Below are positions 1-11,743 of a DNA stretch of 64,000 bases, one piece after another. Within the stretch, counting starts at the first letter, position 1. Each line of letters starts with the position of its first letter. The notes under the pieces are model-generated. The model saw only the letters and a program-made list of their open reading frames with translations, was not told the origin of the DNA and searched no databases. The stretch comes from Phylloscopus collybita. Its lineage: Eukaryota > Chordata > Aves > Passeriformes > Phylloscopidae. Both the position numbers and the translations under genes were made by a program. The stretch covers positions 5,828,001 through 5,892,000 of the forward strand of contig JAJNNQ010000077.1 of the NCBI GenBank assembly GCA_027886175.1, written 5' to 3'.

Positions 1-232
1 TTCTAAATTTACCATCTCTCTTCAAAACAACAAAAATTTTATTATTTCATATTATTCATTCTTTATACTTACAAACATCTTATTCATCAAATAAATATTT
101 TTTCCAGTTTTTCTCCAAAAATTTTTTCACAAATGAACTAAAAAAAAACAAAACAAAGGTTAAATTTACTTTCCAACAAAAGCCCTTCAAAAATTTACTA
201 ACAAATTTACCCTAAACCAAAATACACCCCAT
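1..232. other. AT-rich DNA, nothing recognised
   Basis: This is A/T-rich sequence with short A and T runs. No ORF, RNA or repeat family is recognised in it. Confidence 0.5.
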
Positions 233-329
233 TTGTGGTGTCCTGGCATGGGGATCTGTAAAAAAAGTCATCCTGGAATAGTTTGGTTTGGAGAGGACTT
301 TCAATATCCCAGCCCCGCTTGGGGGCACC

Positions 330-2440
330 TTCCCCCCACTGGCTGCCCAGGGCTCTGCTGCCTGGAGCTGCCCCTGCCTGCAGCTGCTTCCCTGTGCCCA
401 GGGCTGGGCCCTGCCACTGCTGCCAGAGCCCAGCCCAGCCCTGGGGGCTCAGCTCTGCCCTGCACAGCCCTCCCAGCTCAGGCACTGCCCAGGGGCAGCT
501 CTGCCTCTGCAGCCTCTGATGGCAACCTCAGAGCAACCCTGAGGAGGCTGGAAAAGCAACCCTGGTGCTGCCTGCAAGGGACCCTCTGCTGATTTCTGTC
601 ACTGCCTGCTTTATTAAGATCTGAGAGGAAATTGTTTTCTTTTTCTCAACCTGAATTTAGAAGTTAGTACCTATGTCCAATTTCCCATCCAGGCAACACA
701 GAGCAGTAAATTAAAAAGCAGGGTTTTCCCTTTTATATATTTCTCACTGCCTCACTGTGCTCTCTGTATAATCTACTTGGAAATGTTCTACAGTTGAATG
801 TCCTTCTGGAAGCAGTCCTGAACAATGCAGCACCCTCAGCACACAAGGAGAACACTTCCCTGCCTTCCCACCTGTCTGCTTCCACCCAGATCTTGTCCCC
901 CAGTGCTGTGAGCAGCTGCCAGGGCTGGCTGAGAGCTGTCCCTGTCAGGCAGCAGAGTCCCTGGGCCAGCACAGCACCCTGGGCTGCAGGACCCTGCTCT
1001 GCAGGACAGCCCTGGGCAGCCCTGGCTGCTCTGCACAAGAGAGAATCAGAGAATGTACTCACAGAGTCTGTAGGCATTGGGCTGTTCCAGCTTGAGGAGA
1101 TCCCTGCAGGAGCTGCAGCTGCTTTGTCCTGCAGCCAGAGGTTCCTGTGCCAAGGGCTGGCAGTGATTCTCCCCCAGTCCCTTCTCAGCTCCTTCCCAGC
1201 CCTGAGTGATTGAAGCTCTCTGTGCCTGTGTGCTGTGCCTTGGGTGGCTGCAGGCAGAGCCCCAGCCCTGCTGGGCTGGGAGAAGAGCTGCTCAGCAAGA
1301 GAAATGAGTTTTTAAGCTCTTCTTGGTTGCCAGGAGCTGCTGCCTCTGTGCCAGGAGCCCAGCCCAGCTCATCAGCACAGACACAGCACAAGGACTTTAA
1401 TTAATCTCTTGGGGATTTGGTGCTGTTTACATCAGACTGAGTCCCTCAGAATGTGCTCAAGAAACTTCTCAAGAACTCCAAGTCAGATTCACAGTCCAAA
1501 CTTCCTTGAACTTTTAATGGGTCTTGCTGAGGGACACAACTCACATGAAAAGTGTGCCCAGGTTCCAGTTTGAGCAGAACCATGCAGGCAGTGAGGACAA
1601 ATGCGGACCAACAAGGCCAAGGTGTCTCTGGTGCTGAGCAAACCTGGATGTGTTTCAGGAATGCAAAGGGCCAAGGCCTGAGCCCCAGACCCTGCCAAGG
1701 CACATCTTGTCCCTCCCTCCGTGCTCAGGCCTCTTCCCAGGCCACTGGCATGTGGGGATGTGCAATGCCAAGGGCAGCACCATGGGGCAGCCCCTGCCAG
1801 GCTGCTGAGCAGGGACAAGGAGGCCATGAGGCCCTTGCAGGCCTGCAAGGGTCACTTGTCCCCTCCTGCTGGCTCAGGCCCAGGGCCAGCAGCCATGGCC
1901 CAAGTGCTGCAGGAGTTGGCTGTGTCAGGGCCTTGCAGCTGCTGCCCATCCCTGTGCCCTGTGCAGCCCAGGCTGTCCTACGGTGTCCATGCCCTGTGCC
2001 TCTGTCCCTGCAGGCTGTCGTCACCCGCGGCTGCCCCACCTGGCTGGGCCCTTCCTTTGCTGACAGCTCTGCGTCCTGCCTGCCTCTGCCTGGGCACACA
2101 CAGCCTTGGGCTGGATACCAAAAGGGTTCATTCCATTTTTACTGTGCCTGTGAACTTCTATCACAGGAACAAGGCATGCAGGGCCTGCTTTCCCTGTAAG
2201 GGCATTTTTAAGACAAGAAGAAGCCATGTGGCTCAAGAGTGCAGTGATAGAGAAAACAAAGAGGGAATGTGGGAACTTGTGGTGGGTTTTATGGAAACGG
2301 GAACACTCTAATGCACATTTTGTGACTGCATATAAGTAACACTCTTTTAGAATCACATGTCCATGTAAGGTTACGAGTTACCACAGGTTAGATCTCAAGA
2401 CTGAATAAATGATGCCCTCTTAAACACCAAATTAGTTTAG
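330..2440. repeat. Duplicon D1, GC-rich non-coding part
   Basis: Low-copy repeat in direct orientation with 41430-43545. The match is near-continuous from about 1380 to 2440 (partner 42485-43545) and looser before that. A piece around 1054-1410 also recurs at 53688-54035 (direct) and, inverted, near 20400-20730. Several overlapping ORFs lie here in all frames, but they follow from the stop-poor GC-rich composition and show no known domain. I treat the block as intergenic duplicon sequence. Confidence 0.75.
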
Positions 2441-2462
2441 GGATTCTTATTCTGATATTTCA

Positions 2463-4236
2463 GGGATTTGGTGACAGTGGGACCTCATAGAACGAAGGAT
2501 TCAGCTGTGACAACTTGGAATCTCATGGAATCAAAATCCTTTGTGACACAGCAGGGCCACATGGAACCAATGGTCCATTGTGATACTGCAGATCCAAGGA
2601 GACCAGTGGGACCCTCTGGAACCTCATGGAATCAAAAGTACATTGTGACAGAGAAAGGCCTCATTGAACCAAGAGTCCATTGTGACACAGCAAGGCCTTG
2701 TTTGAGCAAGGGAACCATTCCTGATAGTCCAGAAACTCATGGAACCAAGGGGCCACTGTGACACACCAGGGCTGCCGGGAATGAAAGGTCCATCGTGACA
2801 ATGCAGGTCCAAGGAGACCATGGTGACATTGTGGGGCCTCGTGGAACCAAAGGGGCCATTCTGACACAGCAAGGCCTTGTAGAACCAAGGAGGCCATTGT
2901 GACACCGCTGAACCTCAGAGAACCAAAGTGACCATGCTATACTGTGGGACCTCATGGAACCAAGTGTCCATGGTGACACTACAGAACCAAGGAGACTGTT
3001 GTTGGCAGTATGAAAGCTCATGGAACCAGAACTCCATTGTGACACAGCAAGGTCTCATGGAACCAAGGGTCCATTACAACTCTGTTGATCCTCATGAAGC
3101 CACAAGCCATTGTGACACAGTGTGGCCACATGGAGCCAAGGAGCCATTGTGACTGAGGAACCTCACGGAACCAACAGTCCATTGTGACACTGCAGGGCCC
3201 TGTGGAAGCCAGGCGACCACAGTGACATTGCAGGGCCTCATGGAACAATGCAGACTGTTCTGACATTTTGGGACCCACTGGAACCAAGGGGCCATTAGAG
3301 CATAGCAGGGCCTCATGGAATCAAGGGGGCTGCAGTGAACACTGTGGGTGTCCATGGGATGAAGGGTCCATTCTGACACCATGGAACCAAGGATACCATT
3401 GTGACACTCTGGGGCATCGTGGAACCAAAGGTCAATTGTGACCCAGCAGGGCCTCATGAAACCCTGGAGGACATTTGTACAACTTGAGACCCTGAGAAAC
3501 CAAAGGACCATTGTGGCATTTCCGGGCCCTGGGGAGCCAAGGGGTCCATAGTGACACTGTGGGGCTGAATGGAACCAAGGGACAATTGTGGCCCTGTTTG
3601 ACACCGTTGGACCAAGGGGTCCATTGTGACACTGCAGGGTCCCATGGAACTAAGGATTCATGGAACAGTGCAGGACTCCATGGAACCAAAGGTCCATTGT
3701 GACATTGCGGGGCCTCTTGGAATCCTGGAGATCATGATGAAACTTTGAGGCCTCATTGAACCAAGGGGCTCTGCAGGACCTTGTGGAGCCAAGGAGACCA
3801 TTGTGACACTGCAGGGCTTCATTGAACCAAGGGTCAGTTGTGTTACTGCAGTACCAAGGAGACCATTGTGACACTGCAGGGCCTCATGGAATCAAGGGGG
3901 GACAATTGTGACACTACAGGGCCCAATGGAAGCAAGGGGTCAGTCAATGTGACAGAGCTGGGCCTCATGCAGCCAAGGGGCCATTGTGATCCTGAGGAGC
4001 CCAATAGAACCAAGGCACCACTGTGACCCTGCAGGACTATCTGGAATCATGTAGACCATTGTGACACGCTGAGTCCTTATGGAACCAAGGGGCCACTGTG
4101 TCATTGTGCAGCTCCATGGAACCAAGGATACCATTTTGGCACTGCAAGGCCTCATGGAAGCAAGGGCCCAGTGTGACACTGTGGGGACCCATGGAAACAA
4201 GGGGCCAGTGTGACACAGTGGGGCCCTGTGGATCCA
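2463..4236. repeat. Minisatellite array M1, ~38-bp unit
   Basis: About 47 degenerate head-to-tail copies of a ~38-bp unit. Its core words are GTGACACTGCAGGGCCTCAT and GGAACCAAGGGGCCATT. Copies vary by substitutions and small indels. The same unit forms arrays at 36643-37150 and 43563-45505. Minus-strand ORFs up to 170 codons through the array are read-through of the repeat and are not listed as genes. Confidence 0.9.
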
Positions 4237-5052
4237 AGTGAACAGGGAACAGGTCTGGTTGGCTGGGCCTGACTGGCTCAGCTGACCTGGGGGTCTCTTC
4301 TCATGTGCCCCTGAAACCCTGGGGCTCTGGGCTTTCCTTCCTATGGAAAAGAACCATCCCTCTTGCTCAGGCACCCATGGACAAAAATGGTACTTCTCCA
4401 TAATTCGCTGTATACAAGGGTTTCTCCCAGACTAAAGCTGCCAGGACAGACAGGTCTGGCTCACCTTGGCCTCTGGTGATCACCTCTGATCTGCCCTGGA
4501 AATCCTGGGGCTCTGTGCTTTCCTTGCTATGGGAAAGAACTGGCCTTCCCATGCAGGTGCTCATGGCTGAAATTGGGATTCTGACCACAAAATTCCATAT
4601 ATCCGAGATACAGAATCCAAGATATTTATTCCATTGCTCCCAGATGAAAGCTGCCAGGACAGACAGCTCTGGCCAGCCTTGGCCTCTGGTGCCTGCCATT
4701 CATCAGCTCCTGAAACACTGGGGCTCTGTGATTTCCTTCTGTGGAGACTATGGTTGACACTGTGAGGCCCCATGGAACCAAGGGGAGATGGAACAGGTCT
4801 GGCTGGTTTGGCCTCCCAGGGACCACCCGACTGGTCCTGCTGATCTTGGAATGCTGAGGGCTGCCTCTGGTCAGCCCCTGGAGAACTGAGCAACTCTGTG
4901 TTTTCCTTCCTATGGAAAAGAACCATCCACCTTCCTGGTGCCCACAGCCAAAACTCATACTCCCTCTGAAAAATTCCCTCTATGCAAGGATTCTCCCAGA
5001 CAAAAGCTGTCAGGACAGAGAGCTCTGGCTGGCCTTGGTCTCTGCTGGACAC
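4237..5052. repeat. Tandem repeat, ~190-bp unit, at least 4 copies
   Basis: A longer-period tandem repeat follows the minisatellite directly. Anchor words recur at about 4320, 4509, 4721 and 4884 (GGGGCTCTGTGCTTTCCTT and variants, then TATGGAAAAGAACC). A second anchor, CTCTGGCNNGCCTTGGYCTCTG, recurs near 4452, 4665 and 5018. Spacing is 163-212 bp. No coding content is seen. Confidence 0.75.
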
Positions 5053-5298
5053 CTCTCATCTCAAGGAAGCCCTGACGAAAGGATTTGAACAGGTTTGACT
5101 ACTGGAACAGCAATGAGTCTCTCATCCTCTGAAGAACTCAGATGCTCTTCTGATGATATGCGTCCTTTTTTTCTCATTGTCTATTATGCATGATATATTA
5201 TTTTCAGCTCAAAAGTATTATTCCTATCAGTCTTCCAGTGTTATCTGGCACAAAACAGCTCCTCTACATATGGGTCCAGGTCACCTGGATAAGCAAAC
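5053..5298. other. Unassigned sequence before an ERV
   Basis: About 245 bp between the tandem repeat and the first LTR. I tested it as the missing 5' part of the ERV beginning at 11744 and saw no gag or LTR similarity. Nothing is assigned. Confidence 0.4.
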
Positions 5299-5990
5299 TC
5301 TCTTGGTTTGGAAAGACAGGTATCTGCCAGGGAAACTGGAGTTCCCCTAGGATGGAGAATGCCAACCCCTCACACCCCGACGAATTATAATTTTGCAATC
5401 AAGGGCTCTCAGGCAAAGATGTTGGGAATAGGAATAACAGTTCTTTACTAGGAGATATTAACAATACAAATATGATAGGAAACAAAGCCACCCAACCAAA
5501 TAAACAAATAAACAAATAAACAAATAAACAAATAAACAAATAAACAATAATTTTGGAAGAAAACCCTGACAGAGTCAGAGCCTCAATCTGACCCTGTGAT
5601 TCAGCATGTTGGAAACAGTCCAAAAGTAAAGTCCTTCTGAAGTGGCAGACGTGATCCTGTTGGAGCAGAGATGATTCTGCGAAGAAGCCAGTTCAGGGGT
5701 GGCGAGGAGGAAAACCGGATGGCGAGCACAGGAGACGAAGGAATTCTTGCCACACCGCAGGGGAGGAAACGCAGAGCTCTCCGCCCTGCAGCAGCGCAGC
5801 ACCGGCCCGCTCCCACCCTTCCCTCCCGGCCGCCTCCCCTCCCCCCACCCCCCACCGCCAGGGCATGAGATGTATAGAAATGCAGATGCACCGCACAGGC
5901 TGGGGAAGGTGGCAATGGCCCTATCAAGATGGGTCATCAGGCGCCCCAAACAAATGGAAATAGAATACACAAAACCCGGCTCTACAACCA
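5299..5990 (-). repeat. ERV-A 3' LTR
   Basis: Matches 11096-11743 along its length in the same orientation, so the two are the LTRs of one minus-strand provirus. In viral sense it starts TGGTTGTAGAGCC at 5990, directly after the polypurine tract. Its other end reads TC where the partner reads TG (position 5300), a mutated terminus. It holds about six AAATAAAC-type units (5505-5549) against about two in the partner, which explains much of the length difference (692 versus 648 bp). Confidence 0.85.
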
Positions 5991-6003
5991 CCCCTTTTTC
6001 TAT
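5991..6003 (-). promoter_or_regulatory. ERV-A polypurine tract
   Basis: On the minus strand this reads AGAAAAAGGGGT immediately before the TGGTTG start of the 3' LTR. Position and composition fit the plus-strand primer of reverse transcription, and it fixes the orientation of the element. Confidence 0.75.
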
Positions 6004-6061
6004 TATCATCTGTATCATACCTAAATTAATAAACTCCACTATACAGAATGAACCCTCACAC

Positions 6062-9000
6062 TCAGTTCTCACTTAGGATTAGGTTTTCCTGTGGTACACA
6101 ACTGGTTTTCCCATCTTTCTGCATTACCCACCAAGTGTTACCAGGTCCTTGAGCAAAAACAATCCCACGGGTGGGTTCACCTTTGCCCAAGGTGGGGTTT
6201 ACCCAAACAGTCTTTCCTAAGATACCTCTCATATGTACCACAGGGACTTTGTCTCCATCCACTGTGTGCAAAGGGGTAGACTGGGCAGGACCAGCTCGAT
6301 TAATAGACCCTCGGGTGTTGACCATCCAGGTGGCCTTTGCTAAGTTCACTTCCCAATTTTTGAAGGTCCCCCCGCCAAGTGCTTTCAGGGTGGTCTTAAG
6401 TAGTCCGTTGCACCGTTCAACTTTCCCGGCAGCTGGTGCATGATAAGAAATGTGATATATCCATTCAATGCTGTGTTCCTTAGCCCAGGTGTTTATGAGG
6501 CTGTTCTTGAAATGAGTCCTGTTGTCCGACTCAATTCTCTCAGGGGTGCCATGTCTCCACAGGACTTGTTTTTCCAGGCCCAGGATGGTGTTCCGGGCGG
6601 TGGCATGAGGCACAGGGTAGGTCTCCAGCCACCCAGTGGTGGCTTCCACCATGGTCAGCACGTAGCGCTTGCCTTGGCGGGTTTGGGGCAGTGTGATGTA
6701 ATCAATCTGCTAGGCCTCCCCATACTTGTACTTGGACCACCGTCCACCGTACCAGAGGGGCTTCACCCGCTTGGCCTGCTTAATGGCAGCACACATCTCA
6801 CAGTCATGGATGACCTGTGAAATGCTGTCCATGGTTAGATCCACCCCTCGGTCTCGTGCCCACTTATAGGTGGCATCTCTGCCCTGATGACCTGAAGCAT
6901 CATGGGCCCACCGAGCTAGGAACAACTCTCCCTTGTGTTGCCAATCCAAGTCTACCTTGGATACCTTTATCCTCGCAGCTTGATCTACTTGCTCGTTGTT
7001 CCGGTGCTCCTCATTAGCCCAACTCTTGGGGACATGGGCATCCACATGGCGGACTTTCACAGGTAGTTTCCCTACCCTGATGGCAATGTCCTTCCACTCA
7101 TCAGCAGCCCAGATTGGTTTTCCCCTACGCTGCCAGTTGGCTTTTTTCCACCTTTCCAGCCAGCCCCACAGAGCATTAGCTACCATCCACGAATCCGTGT
7201 AGAGGTAGAGCCTTGGCCACTTCTCTCGTTCAGCAAGGTCCAGGGCCAATTGAACAGCTTTGAGTTCAGCAAGCTGGCTTGACCCACCTTCTCCTTCAGT
7301 GGCGTGTGCAACCTGTCGTGTGGGGCTCCATACGGCTGCTTTCCACTTCCGGTTCATCCCTACGATGCGACAGGAACCATCAGTGAAAAGAGCGTAGCGT
7401 GTTTCTTCTGCTGGCAGTTGGTTGTATGGTGGAGCTTCTTCAGCCCGGGTTACTTGTTCTTCTTCGTCAGTGAGACTGAAGTTCTCAGCTTCTGGCCAGT
7501 TGGTGATTACTTCCAAAATCCCAGGGCGATTCGGGTTACCAATACGGGCGCGCTGAGTGATGAGGGCGATCCATTTGCTCCATGTGGCATCGGTGGCATG
7601 GTGGGTGGAGAGAACCTTTCCTTTAAACATCCACCCCAGCACCGGTAGTCGGGGTGCCAGGAGGAGTTGTGCTTCTGTGCCAATCACCTCTGAGGCAGCT
7701 TGAACTCCTTCGTAGGCGGCCAAGATCTCCTTCTCTGTGGGAGTGTAATTGGCTTCAGACCCTCTGTAGCTTCGGCTCCAGAATCCCAGTGGCCGGCCTC
7801 GAGTCTCACCAGGTACCTTCTGCCACAGGCTCCAGGACAGACCATGGCTCCCGGCTGCAGAGTAGAGCACGTTCTTTACCTCTGGTCCCGTCCTGACTGG
7901 GCCAAGGGCTACTGCATGTGCGATTTCCTGCTTGATCTGGGCAAAGGCGTGTTGCTGTTCTGGGCCCCAGTGGAAATCGTTCTTCTTGCGGGTAACCAGG
8001 TAGAGAGGGCTCACAATCTGACTGTACTCAGGGATGTGCATCCTCCAAAAGCCAATGGTCCCTAGGAAAGCTTGTGTTTCCTTCTTGTTGGTCGATGGGG
8101 ACATGGCGGTGATCTTATTGATGACCTCAGTGGGAATCTGACGCCGTCCATCTTGCCACTTCACTCCCAGGAACTGGATCTCTTGGGCAGGTCCATTGAC
8201 TTTGCTCTTCTTGATGGCGAAACCGGCTTCCAGGAGAATTTGGATGATCTTCTCTCCTTTCTCAAAGACTTCCATTGCCGTGTTCCCCCACACAATGATG
8301 TCATCTATGTACTGTAGATGGTCCGGAGCCTCACCCTTTTCCAGTGCATCCTGGATCAGTCCATGGCAGATGGTGGGACTGTGCTTCCACCCCTGGGGCA
8401 GCCGATTCCAGGTGTACTGCACACCCCTCCAGGTGAAAGCAAACTGGGGTCTGCACTCTGCTGCCACAGGAATGGAGAAGAAGGCATTGGCAATGTCAAT
8501 GGTCGCGTACCACTTTGCTGCCTTGGACTCCAGCTCATACTGCAACTCCAACATGTCTGGCACAGCAGCGCTCAGTGGTGGCGTGACCTCATTCAGACCA
8601 CGATAATCCACTGTCAGTCTCCATTCCCCACTGGGCTTACGTACAGGCCAGATGGGGCTGTTAAAAGGTGAATGAGCCTTACTGACCACCCCTTGGCTCT
8701 CCAGTTTACGAATCATCTCATGGATCGGGGTCACAGAGTCTCTGTCAGTGCGGTATTGCCGACGGTGCACTGTTGCTGTGGCAATTGGTACCTGTTGTTC
8801 TTCAACTCTTAGCAGTCCCACAGCAGAAGGGTCATCTGAGAGACCAGGCAAGGTATTCAGTTGTTTGATCTCTTCCGTCTCTACAGCAGCTACTCCAAAA
8901 GCCCAACGATATCCTTTTGGGTCTCTGAAATATCCATTTCTGAGATAGTCTATGCCGAGGATGCACGGGGCCTCTGGGCCAGTCACAATGGGGTGTTTCT

Positions 9001-9244
9001 GCCACCCATTCCCAGTTAAACTCACTTCGGCTTCCACTACAGTCAGCTGCTGGGACCCTCCTGTCACCCCAGAAATAGAAATGGGTTCTGTTCCTACATA
9101 CCCTGATGGCATCAGGGTACATTGGGCACCAGTGTCAACCAAAGCCGTGTATTTTTGTGGGTCAGATGTGCCAGGCCATCGGATCCACACAGTCCAATAG
9201 ATCCGATTATCCCTTTCCTCTACCTGGCTAGAGGCAGGGCCCCT
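6062..9244 (-). pseudogene. pol: ERV-A pro-pol (protease, RT, RNase H, integrase), one internal stop
   Basis: Retroviral protease and polymerase polyprotein, read in one frame. The protease site LVDTGAQ lies about 20 codons after the Met at 9190. RT follows with LPQGWKHSP and an intact catalytic YIDD. RNase H shows FTDGS, the downstream Glu (AELKA) and YTDS. The integrase zinc site (H-H-C-C) ends in CEMC. The DDE residues are present: Asp just after the stop, Asp in ESDN, Glu in KVERCNG. The only nonsense codon inside is a TAG at 6710-6712, where a Trp is likely (TGG to TAG), at the start of the integrase core; the frame resumes and ends at 6062. The RT resembles bird ERV-L-like pols more than gamma or alpha types, although the PBS is of tRNA-Lys type. 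Family assignment is from memory of motifs. Confidence 0.88.
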
Positions 9245-9517
9245 CTAGCACTGGGTATTCCCTTCCTGAGCATACATACTAGAGGTTCCTTCAAGGGGAT
9301 TCAACACAGCATTGGCAGCTTGGTTATAGGAGGCTGAGGCTACTTTCATTTTTGTAGATCTCCCTTGGCGATTGTTCCTCTCTTTGAGCTCACGCACCCG
9401 TGCTGCCAGGACAGAAGTGGGTTTCCCATCCCACATTCCCATGTCTTCCCCATGGTCACGCAGATAAAACCACAGGTCAGCTCTTGGGGTGTACCCTCTC
9501 TCTCGAGCTGGGGGTCA
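9245..9517 (-). pseudogene. ERV-A gag-pro linker between two stop codons
   Basis: This stretch stays in the same frame as gag upstream and pro-pol downstream. It is bounded by TGA at 9515-9517 and TAG at 9245-9247. The intervening ~89 codons are open (9248-9514). Either stop could be the natural gag-pro terminator used by readthrough, and the other decay. The TGA could come from CGA by CpG decay. I cannot decide between them from one copy. Confidence 0.6.
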
Positions 9518-10771
9518 TTGGGCTCTAACTCTGGGGCCTGTGACTCGCACTGGTGCCACATTGGAACTGTTTGTCCTCATCTCCTCCCTCACCCCCCTTA
9601 TCTCTTCTTTGAGTTCTTTAACCACGGCAGAGATATGAGCCTGCATCGGGCCATTGATCATACCCTCATAATTCCTAAGCTTATTGGCAACAGACCCCAC
9701 TGTCTCTCGATTGTCCTCAGCATTAATTGTTGCAATAAAGGTGGTGTACTGAGATGGCCCTAGATTTGCCAGATTCCACAACATCTGCCCTGTGCATTTA
9801 ACCTTGTCAGGGTCATTATCATGCTGTCCACTCCTCCCAAAAAGTACCTCCAGCACCGCCACTTCCCTCAGCTGCTGGATCCCTTCCTCCAGAGTTTTCC
9901 AGCGCATTCTATGGTGGTGCTCCTGCATTCTTTCTTTGTGGATAAATCTCTCTCTCACACTCATTAAAAGCCGCTCCCAAAGGGAAAGGGGTCCTGGCTC
10001 TCTTACAAATACCTGATTTATACCTGAGTCCTGGGTCAAGGGTCCCAAATTCCTTGCCTCACCACTGTCCAATTGCACCCCAGTACCCATGAGGTCCCAA
10101 ACCCGAAGTAGCCAGGCTGTGTAAGCCTCACGCCCCCGCCGTACAATATCTTTTTGCAGGTTACGGAGACTTTCATACGACAGGGACTCGGTGATGATCT
10201 GAACATGTGATTCCCCTGCAGATTGTGAGGGCCCTCCTTTCTTATTGTCTGGGTTTGCTGTTTTCACCTTAGATTTCTTTGTTTCCACAGGGGCAACTGC
10301 CGCTGGCTGTGACTGCCCCTGTGGTTCAGCTGGGACCTGAGCAGTTGTAATCTCTGTGGGTTTCATTGCTGCACCATCAGACTCTCTTTTGTCAGGGCAG
10401 GGGAAGGATTTCCCACTAGCTGGGGAAATGTACTCCCTCAGCATCTGGCTCATCTTTTCTTGCATCTCCTTAATCAGAGCCCCCACCCAAACCGGGTGGT
10501 TTATCTCTGAGGCAGGCTGTGGGGCAGGAGCGGACTCTTGGGCAGCATTCTTATTCTCTGGGGTACTTATTAAGGTGCTTACCCAGGCCAATTTCCCCTT
10601 ATCTCTGAATGCCAAACAGAACAGGCATACCAGCAACACCAGCCACTGTATGATATCATTAGCACTCAGAGATTTCAACCCTTCAAAAACTGGTGGGGTG
10701 AACCCAAAAAACTGTGTGAAGGGCTGGGAGAAAATTTCCCCTGGTGCCATTTCCTCACAGATAGGTACCAT
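9518..10771 (-). CDS. gag: ERV-A Gag-like protein, 418 aa
   Basis: Open reading frame directly downstream of the 5' LTR, PBS and leader, in the same frame as pol. The N-terminal 60 residues include a hydrophobic segment around residues 40-55 (IIQWLVLLVCLFCLAF). A Pro/Gln/Lys-rich linker follows, then a helical C-terminal half ending in a charged coil. No CCHC zinc knuckle was seen, as is usual for ERV-L and spuma-like Gags. Identification rests mainly on position. The stop is the TGA at 9515-9517; upstream Met choice is uncertain. A minus-strand leader of about 300 bp (10772-11072) precedes it. Confidence 0.65.
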
Positions 10772-11072
10772 TGTTAAAGTAACCCCAGAAGCACAGAGTT
10801 AGCCTATGATAGCTATGAATCCATGTGCTTGCTTTCCAGAGGAAGTTAAAAATCCATGAATTTCTCACCTTATTAATCCACAAAATAAACTGGATGCCAG
10901 CCACAGTAGCCTTAGTCATAGGACCCATATTTACATAAGGAGTAGCAAATGGCAGAAATACAGCCACCACCACGTGCCACCCAAACCAGGGAAAACTAGA
11001 CCACATTATTCTGGCCAGTGGGCTTTTATCTAATATGCAAGAACTGTTATTCCTCTCTCTCAATGCCCTCGT

Positions 11073-11090
11073 GCCCCACATTGGGCGCCA
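11073..11090 (-). promoter_or_regulatory. ERV-A primer binding site, tRNA-Lys(1,2)-type
   Basis: On the minus strand this reads TGGCGCCCAATGTGGGGC. It differs at one base (ACG to ATG, a likely CpG decay) from the 18-nt PBS complementary to tRNA-Lys1,2 that some betaretroviruses use. It lies 5 nt after the end of the 5' LTR. Confidence 0.8.
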
Positions 11091-11095
11091 AAATC

Positions 11096-11743
11096 TGTCT
11101 TGGTTTGGAAAGACAGGTATCTGCCAGGGAAACTGAGGTTCCCCTAGGATGGAGAATACCAACCCCTCACACCCCGACGAATTATAATTTTGCAATCAAG
11201 GGCTCTCAGGCAAAGATGTTGGGAATAGGAATAACAGTTCTTTACTAGGAGGTATTAACAATACAAATATGATAGGAAACAAAACCACCCAACCAAAAAA
11301 ACAAATAAACAAATAAACAATAATTTTAGAAGAAAACCCTGACAGAGTCAGAGTTTCAATCTGACCCTGTGATTCAGGATGTTGAAAACAGTCCAAACGT
11401 AAACAGTCCAAACACTTCTGGAGTGGCAGACGTGATCCTGTTGGAGCAGAGATGATTCTGCGAAGAAAACCGGTTCAGGGGCCGCGAGGAGGGAGACAGG
11501 ATGGCGAGCACAGGAGACGAAGAAGATCTTGCCACACCGCAGCGAAGGAAGCGCCGAGCACCCCGCTCCTGCAGCAGGGCAGAACCGCCAACCCCCGGCC
11601 ACCCCCCACCGCCAGGGCATGAGATGTATAGAAATGCAAATGCACCGCACAGGCTGGGGAAGGTAACAATGGCCTATCAAGGTGGGTCATCAGGCCCCAA
11701 AACAGATGTAAATAGAATATACAAAACCCGGCTCCACAACCCA
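11096..11743 (-). repeat. ERV-A 5' LTR
   Basis: Partner of 5299-5990. The plus-strand left edge is TGTCTTGG and the right edge about ACAACCCA. No target-site duplication is visible: CAAAC precedes the left LTR, while GAACA follows this one. The flank immediately beyond 11743 is gag of a different, plus-strand ERV. Confidence 0.85.

Noticed and set aside
2600..4400. Long minus-strand ORFs (up to 170 codons) with repeated Pro/His/Met/Trp-rich motifs
   Set aside because: They are translations of the 38-bp minisatellite, occur in several frames, and have no start context or domain.
5153..5298. 5' gag portion of ERV-B on the far side of ERV-A
   Set aside because: No gag-like motif or similarity to the ERV-B 3' LTR start was visible in any frame.
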